NCBI GenBank assembly: GCA_003024985.2
Contig: PXIH01S0000310.1
DNA length: 10,282 bases
Origin: Euperipatoides rowelli
Taxonomy: Eukaryota > Onychophora > Udeonychophora > Euonychophora > Peripatopsidae
Reading direction: 5' to 3' (one strand)
In this document: in pieces, positions 8,301-10,282 of the stretch
Numbering within the stretch: position 1 is the first letter of the stretch
Layout: every line of letters begins with the position of its first letter
Program-made: the position numbers and the translations under genes
The notes under the pieces: generated by a model
Told to the model about the DNA's origin: nothing
Seen by the model: the letters and a program-made list of their open reading frames with translations, nothing else
The model's database searches: none

Positions 8301-9443
8301 TTAACTCAAGCAGTCATCTAGCTTTTAGCTTTCCTTGTTTGACGAACAGAAGCAGTCAAATTTGTTTATCATCTTTGATATATTTGAAGAATAATATCAC
8401 TTCAATTTCAACTTATCTGTTAGTCCAAACATAGCCTTATTAAATTAAAGAAGTGATAAAGCCAATACTACAGCAGACATAAGAGAACAAACAGGTCTTG
8501 GGACATAAATTCCAAATGCTAGTTAAAACATTCAGCTGTACTTTGTGTTTTGACCTGCAAACAGCGTTTCAATAGCTCTAAATCTGACATTCATTTTTAA
8601 ATGGTCTTAAGGGTTTTCGCATGAACGTCACTAAGGCATGGCTCATGATTTGGTGGCTCATTTCCCATTGAAATGACTTTCTGTCAAGCACAACATGATT
8701 GGTCTTCTTTAGATAACAAATGGTTTGCACTTTCATTGGTTGAAAAGTAATGTAGCCAAAACAATGTGATACATTTCTGTAGCATTTCCTCGGTTGAAGT
8801 AACGCCCAAATAATTTGTTGGGGCAATAATAAAAAAAAAAACACTTGATTTTTTTGTGATATTATTTCTGTTTATGGCAAAGTATCTATTTATTACTGAA
8901 ATTCTCAAATCGCATAGAATTCAATATTTCACTTGATTGTTTTACATTTTTCCAATTAAAAATGTTTTATTTTAGAAGCTAAAGCATTCATAATGAGAGC
9001 AAGTGTCCTGTTTTTTCATTCATATACGGCTAGCTACTATGAATCAGAATGAACTGTTGAGAGCCAGCTCATTATAAAGACTAACAGAATGAAACATTAT
9101 ATGAAGTACATTATTATTTTAATTATTACGGTATTATTATTATTATTACTGAAAAATAATAATAGATGAAATTTTTAATTGCAAGGGATTTAAAAAAATA
9201 AATAAATAAATAACAAAATGTATCAGTTTGGTTGTCAAAGGTTAATATAGAAAGGCTATAGGGTATGTCATGTCTCACCTATAAATCAGTCCGTGCTTCT
9301 TTGAAAGTTAGAAAAAAGTCTTAATTAAAATTAAAAACTGTACAAACTAAAATAAATAGCTTTATACAATATATTAAAAAAAATGAACTTACAGCATCAA
9401 TCACTATGGGTATATTCAATGATTTAGCTGCTTCAATGATGGC
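2193..9443 (-). CDS. NAXD: NAXD, ATP-dependent (S)-NAD(P)H-hydrate dehydratase: internal part, four exons (join of 9393-9443, 6726-6830, 6158-6278, 2193-2310)
   Basis: The enzyme uses ATP to dehydrate the S form of hydrated NADH/NADPH (NADHX/NADPHX) back to the normal coenzyme, partnering the epimerase NAXE. Seen: four minus-strand exons splice into one open frame of about 132 codons with GT-AG borders throughout. In order they encode [34 protein letters not shown] and [19 protein letters not shown]. These match, in order, the second half of the YjeF-C/ribokinase-like domain of animal NAXD; human NAXD is about 350-390 residues. The GGxGD Asp is the catalytic base in this family. Missing: the start codon, any targeting peptide and the first half of the protein lie beyond the right edge; the last segment lies beyond the left edge. 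No stop or frameshift is seen, so this is probably a functional gene. Localisation cannot be judged without the N terminus. Introns inside the window are 2562, 447 and 3847 bp. Confidence 0.95.
2311..4544. other. First part of the 3847-bp NAXD intron; AT-rich, no gene
   Basis: AT-rich sequence with stops in all frames. Notable items: TACCGGTA at 2464-2471 and 3646-3653, a G-rich run at 3774-3787, a 10-bp inverted repeat at 4050-4059 / 4084-4093 and an (AT)7 microsatellite at 4465-4478. A 64-codon plus-strand frame at 3993-4187 (begins MHMKFNAEI) has no recognisable family and is probably chance. Confidence 0.6.
4545..4899 (-). mobile_element. tRNA-headed SINE-like repeat, minus-strand arm
   Basis: Read on the minus strand from 4899 down, this carries a tail segment (CATTAGCAC, then TGCCTGCATTTAT and TACAAATTA), a linker (TCATTTTCACATTGTATA), a tRNA-like head at 4740-4672, and the start of another tail (CTGACAAAATTTTC at 4654-4641). 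The head has an A box at 4732-4722 (TAGCATAGTGG) and a B box at 4689-4680 (GGTTCAATTC). The same order occurs in the plus arm at 4911-5330. The far end (4640-4545) still aligns in patches: TTTATGG, then about 33 extra bases, then GAATTATCTTC. That suggests an insertion in this copy or a deletion in the other. Confidence 0.7.
4672..4740 (-). repeat. tRNA-like SINE head with A and B boxes (not a working tRNA gene)
   Basis: This is the internal pol III promoter part of the minus-arm repeat. The order GGGTAGCATAGTGGTCAGAG, then TGGAATG, then GACCTGGGTTCAATTC matches D-arm, anticodon-side and T-arm positions of a tRNA. The 3' side has no complement to the 5' end, so no acceptor stem forms. It closely resembles the head at 5095-5163. 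Confidence 0.7.
4911..5330 (+). mobile_element. tRNA-headed SINE-like repeat, plus-strand arm (about 1.5 units, ~270-bp period)
   Basis: A tail starting CTGACAAA at 4913 recurs at 5181 (offset 268). ATTAG-ACATTA at 4937 recurs at 5208 (offset 271), and a GC-ACATTTATGG-like block also repeats (tgctgacatttatgg near 4995; tgccagcatttatgg near 5240). Between them lie the linker cattttctcattgtataaca and the tRNA-like head. The unit is thus head, tail and linker of about 270 bp in tandem. The only ambiguous base, n at 5078, lies in the linker; the minus arm has C in the corresponding GTTTGTCAGTGA. Confidence 0.7.
5095..5163 (+). repeat. tRNA-like SINE head with A and B boxes (not a working tRNA gene)
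   Basis: The A box is TAGTTTAGTTG at 5102-5112 and the B box GGTTCAATTCC at 5145-5155, 32 bases apart, in the range of tRNA promoters. The B-box context cccgggttcaattccc is a good T-arm. The candidate 5' strand gcttggg finds no complement after the T-arm, so a mature tRNA is unlikely. Confidence 0.7.
5331..6157. other. Last part of the 3847-bp NAXD intron; AT-rich, no gene
   Basis: No coding signal. It contains a run of A near 5655-5671 and a short ATTT-type microsatellite near 5872-5890. The sequence ends at donor GTAAGT (6157-6152, minus strand) of the neighbouring NAXD exon. Confidence 0.6.
6158..6278 (-). CDS. NAXD: NAXD internal exon, 40 codons plus one base
   Basis: The exon is 121 bp and enters in phase 0 after acceptor ACACAG (AG at 6280-6279). 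It ends with one base of a split Val codon before donor GTAAGT (6157-6152). It encodes [10 protein letters not shown], a variable loop, then [18 protein letters not shown] and DIVADGNN. The LGNVT-V-KG stretch is conserved in NAXD and supplies part of the nucleotide-binding core in this fold. Another AG lies four bases further into the exon, but using it would break the frame. Confidence 0.93.
6279..6725 (-). other. NAXD intron, 447 bp
   Basis: On the minus strand it runs from donor GTATAA (6725-6720) to acceptor TTTTAAACACAG (AG at 6280-6279). Strongly AT-rich with an A tract near 6642-6653. Nothing else is seen in it. Confidence 0.85.
6726..6830 (-). CDS. NAXD: NAXD internal exon, 35 codons, with the LTPN motif
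   Basis: The exon is 105 bp, phase 0 at both ends. The acceptor is a T-rich stretch ending TAG (6832-6831). It begins DGLFFL and continues through [18 protein letters not shown], matching KAVLTPNHVEFSRLYDAV of vertebrate NAXD. Two donors are possible three bases apart: GTGGTA (exon ending at ACG) or GTATAA (exon ending ACG GTG). I chose the second, GT at 6725-6724, because it restores a Val conserved at that place. Both keep the frame, so a one-codon alternative donor is possible. Confidence 0.93.
6833..7194. other. AT-rich intronic stretch, no gene
   Basis: This is the part of the 2562-bp intron nearest the 6726-6830 exon. It is almost pure A/T up to about 7050, then slightly richer in GC where transposon-derived sequence may begin. 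No coding segment found. Confidence 0.5.
7195..7618 (-). pseudogene. Possible N-terminal remnant of a Mutator-like transposase
   Basis: From 7618 down, 32 codons stay open and read [20 protein letters not shown], then [12 protein letters not shown] and a stop at 7522-7520. The pattern of an acidic-hydrophobic helix followed by LCPE resembles the start of Mutator-like transposases, where D-L-F-LCPEC is typical. From 7419 down, a second frame reads [15 protein letters not shown], then [13 protein letters not shown] and [15 protein letters not shown] with two stops. This fits the following domain only loosely. Stops and frame changes make it non-functional. Much weaker than the C-terminal piece at 8310-8690, and chance open frames remain possible. 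Confidence 0.25.
7804..8007 (-). pseudogene. Possible further Mutator-like transposase fragment, 67 codons
   Basis: An open minus-strand frame contains [20 protein letters not shown], then [13 protein letters not shown] and [16 protein letters not shown]. The spacing of C-x2-C, an F-x-SS-R stretch and then N-x-R-I with a following G is like the conserved early part of Mutator-like transposases. It lies between the other two remnants on the same strand. No experimentally known homologue is recognised, and the match is by pattern only. Confidence 0.25.
8137..8152 (+). repeat. (CA)8 microsatellite
   Basis: Eight uninterrupted CA units between A-rich stretches. A 21-base A run follows at 8229-8249. 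Confidence 0.95.
8310..8690 (-). pseudogene. Mutator-like (MULE) transposase C-terminal remnant, frameshifted
   Basis: Minus strand. One frame reads [11 protein letters not shown], two stops, then [20 protein letters not shown] and CFN (8584-8522). A single extra base at 8521 shifts the frame, which continues [10 protein letters not shown] from 8520. Together this matches the signature of animal Mutator-like transposases, in which a C-x-x-x-KTQN-x-x-E-x-x-N segment is followed by IW-x-CPK. Downstream, in another frame, GLTDKLKLK and [13 protein letters not shown] fit the following helical region (normally GY-x-LT and a charged tail). MULE transposases cut and paste DNA through a DDE/D nuclease. 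This copy has several stops and at least two frameshifts, so it is dead. Upstream frames at 8690-8908 have no clear match. Confidence 0.6.
8691..9392. other. Intronic stretch between the MULE remnant and the 9393-9443 exon
   Basis: 8691-8830 is less AT-rich and may still belong to the transposon. Two overlapping minus-strand open frames (8578-8844 and 8684-8908) cover it without a family match. Beyond 8900 the sequence is plain AT-rich intron with (ATT)n at about 9132-9149 and (AATA)n at about 9196-9213. Confidence 0.45.
9393..9443 (-). CDS. NAXD: NAXD internal exon, 17 codons ([17 protein letters not shown])
   Basis: The exon is 51 bp, phase 0 at both ends. The acceptor on the minus strand is a T-rich tract ending CAG (9446-9444) and the donor is a consensus GTAAGT (9392-9387). 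It encodes the helix and beta strand ending in IPIVIDA. The next exon starts with DGL, which rebuilds the family's IDADGL motif across the splice. In human NAXD the equivalent stretch reads IPVVIDADGL. The upstream exon, expected to carry the GPGLG-type motif, was not found between 9444 and the window end. Confidence 0.93.
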
Positions 9444-9446
9444 CTG

Positions 9447-9965
9447 AAAAAGATCACAAAATTCAATTACCGGTATTTAAAAAAAACTTTTATCATAATG
9501 AAATTCTAAGTAGTACCGGCATTAAAAGTTTTTTTTAATAAAAAATATAAATTTCTATCCATGCTATCTGATAATTTATATCTTATGTAATTTGACCCGA
9601 TATAACCTACCATTCTAAATTAAAAAATTTGGAATGATCCTATTCCAAAACAGGACAGACTTCAGTATATCTGACTAACAGTTTGACCTAAAATCTTAGC
9701 CAACATTTATACCATAGTATTTATCCCCTATTAACATTTTTATATTATGATAAATTAGTGAACTTTTTGCTCATTTTAACTTATTTAACACTATTAGTAA
9801 ACTTGAAAAAAAAAAAAAATTATCAATAAAATTATTTTTGTTCAAACATACCATAACAAGTGAAGATAGTATACTTCTACATGGGATTGTTTTATTGTAC
9901 TAACAATTTAATGCTTATTAAATTCTTATTTATTTTTCACTTAAGTAACATCAAATTTATAACTT
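9447..9965. other. AT-rich intron upstream of the 9393-9443 exon; no gene
   Basis: No further NAXD exon was found. TACCGGTA lies at 9468-9475 and TACCGGC at 9514-9520. A run of A lies at about 9807-9819. Confidence 0.6.
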
Positions 9966-10060
9966 ATTATTAGCTTTATCAAAATTATCTTTACAGAGGC
10001 GAATCAAAATATGTTCAGTAGTTAGATCACTAAAATGCTGTTAAACATTAAATTCAAAAT
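9966..10060 (+). repeat. 95-bp direct repeat, copy 1
   Basis: Identical over 95 bases to 10188-10282, with an offset of 222. The match begins with attattagct and holds to the last base of the window. To the left it breaks after one base (9965 t versus 10187 a). No coding content. Confidence 0.97.
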
Positions 10061-10187
10061 CCATTGAGATCAATAAATTTGCAATAACAGACAGCCTAAT
10101 TTTAAACAACCTTATTTTATTTATTAAAACTTTAAATTATAAGTAAATTTTTTCATGCAAGACCAGTGGTCTTATTACAAACTGAAA

Positions 10188-10282
10188 ATTATTAGCTTTA
10201 TCAAAATTATCTTTACAGAGGCGAATCAAAATATGTTCAGTAGTTAGATCACTAAAATGCTGTTAAACATTAAATTCAAAAT
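10188..10282 (+). repeat. 95-bp direct repeat, copy 2, cut by the window edge
   Basis: Exact copy of 9966-10060. Because it ends at the window edge, the true repeat may be longer. A 222-bp tandem duplication is the simplest reading. Confidence 0.97.

Noticed and set aside
9444-10282. An upstream NAXD exon
   Set aside because: No GPGLG-like segment with splice sites is present. The string cagaggcg at 9994-10001 and 10216-10223 is part of the direct repeat, not an exon border.
1-10282. A novel multi-gene system (defence, CRISPR, biosynthetic cluster)
   Set aside because: The window holds one conserved housekeeping gene fragment and transposon debris. No array, cluster or second intact gene is present.

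Overview
This window is AT-rich animal genomic DNA, mostly intron and repeat, from an intron-rich invertebrate genome. I favour a mollusc, perhaps a freshwater snail, but only on weak grounds: intron style, tRNA-headed repeats and the type of LINE and DNA-transposon debris. It contains one base called n (5078). It may be a complete small contig, because its right edge falls inside a duplicated block.

The only real gene is on the minus strand. It is an internal part of NAXD (CARKD), the ATP-dependent (S)-NAD(P)H-hydrate dehydratase that repairs damaged NADHX/NADPHX. Four coding exons can be placed to the base: 9393-9443, 6726-6830, 6158-6278 and 2193-2310. All have GT-AG borders, compatible phases and one continuous reading frame of about 132 residues. 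It includes the IDADGL, LTPN and GGQGDLLSG motifs of the YjeF-C/ribokinase-like fold. The N-terminal exons lie beyond the right edge and the C-terminal exon(s) beyond the left edge, so the whole window is probably NAXD intron or exon, unless 3' UTR or intergenic DNA begins left of position 2193.

Left part (1-2192): a ~136-bp tandem repeat ends in a possible worn Helitron 3' end. Next comes a ~114-bp degenerate repeat. Then follows a strongly cytosine-depleted, G-rich stretch (541-960) that decodes as the C-terminal tail of a LINE reverse transcriptase. Last are a 26-base A tract and a possible hAT-type end near 1609.

Large intron (2311-6157): mostly anonymous AT-rich DNA, with a complex block at 4545-5330. 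There, two copies of a ~270-bp tRNA-headed (SINE-like) repeat lie in opposite orientations around a centre near 4910.

Intron 6831-9392: remnants of a Mutator-like (MULE) transposase on the minus strand. A recognisable C-terminal part lies at 8690-8310. Two weaker N-terminal-like pieces lie at lower coordinates, in the wrong order for a single simple copy.

Right end: a 95-bp exact direct repeat with a 222-bp period, cut by the window edge. No operon, RNA gene, CRISPR array or defence-like system is present. The parts do not work together beyond the NAXD exons being spliced to each other.
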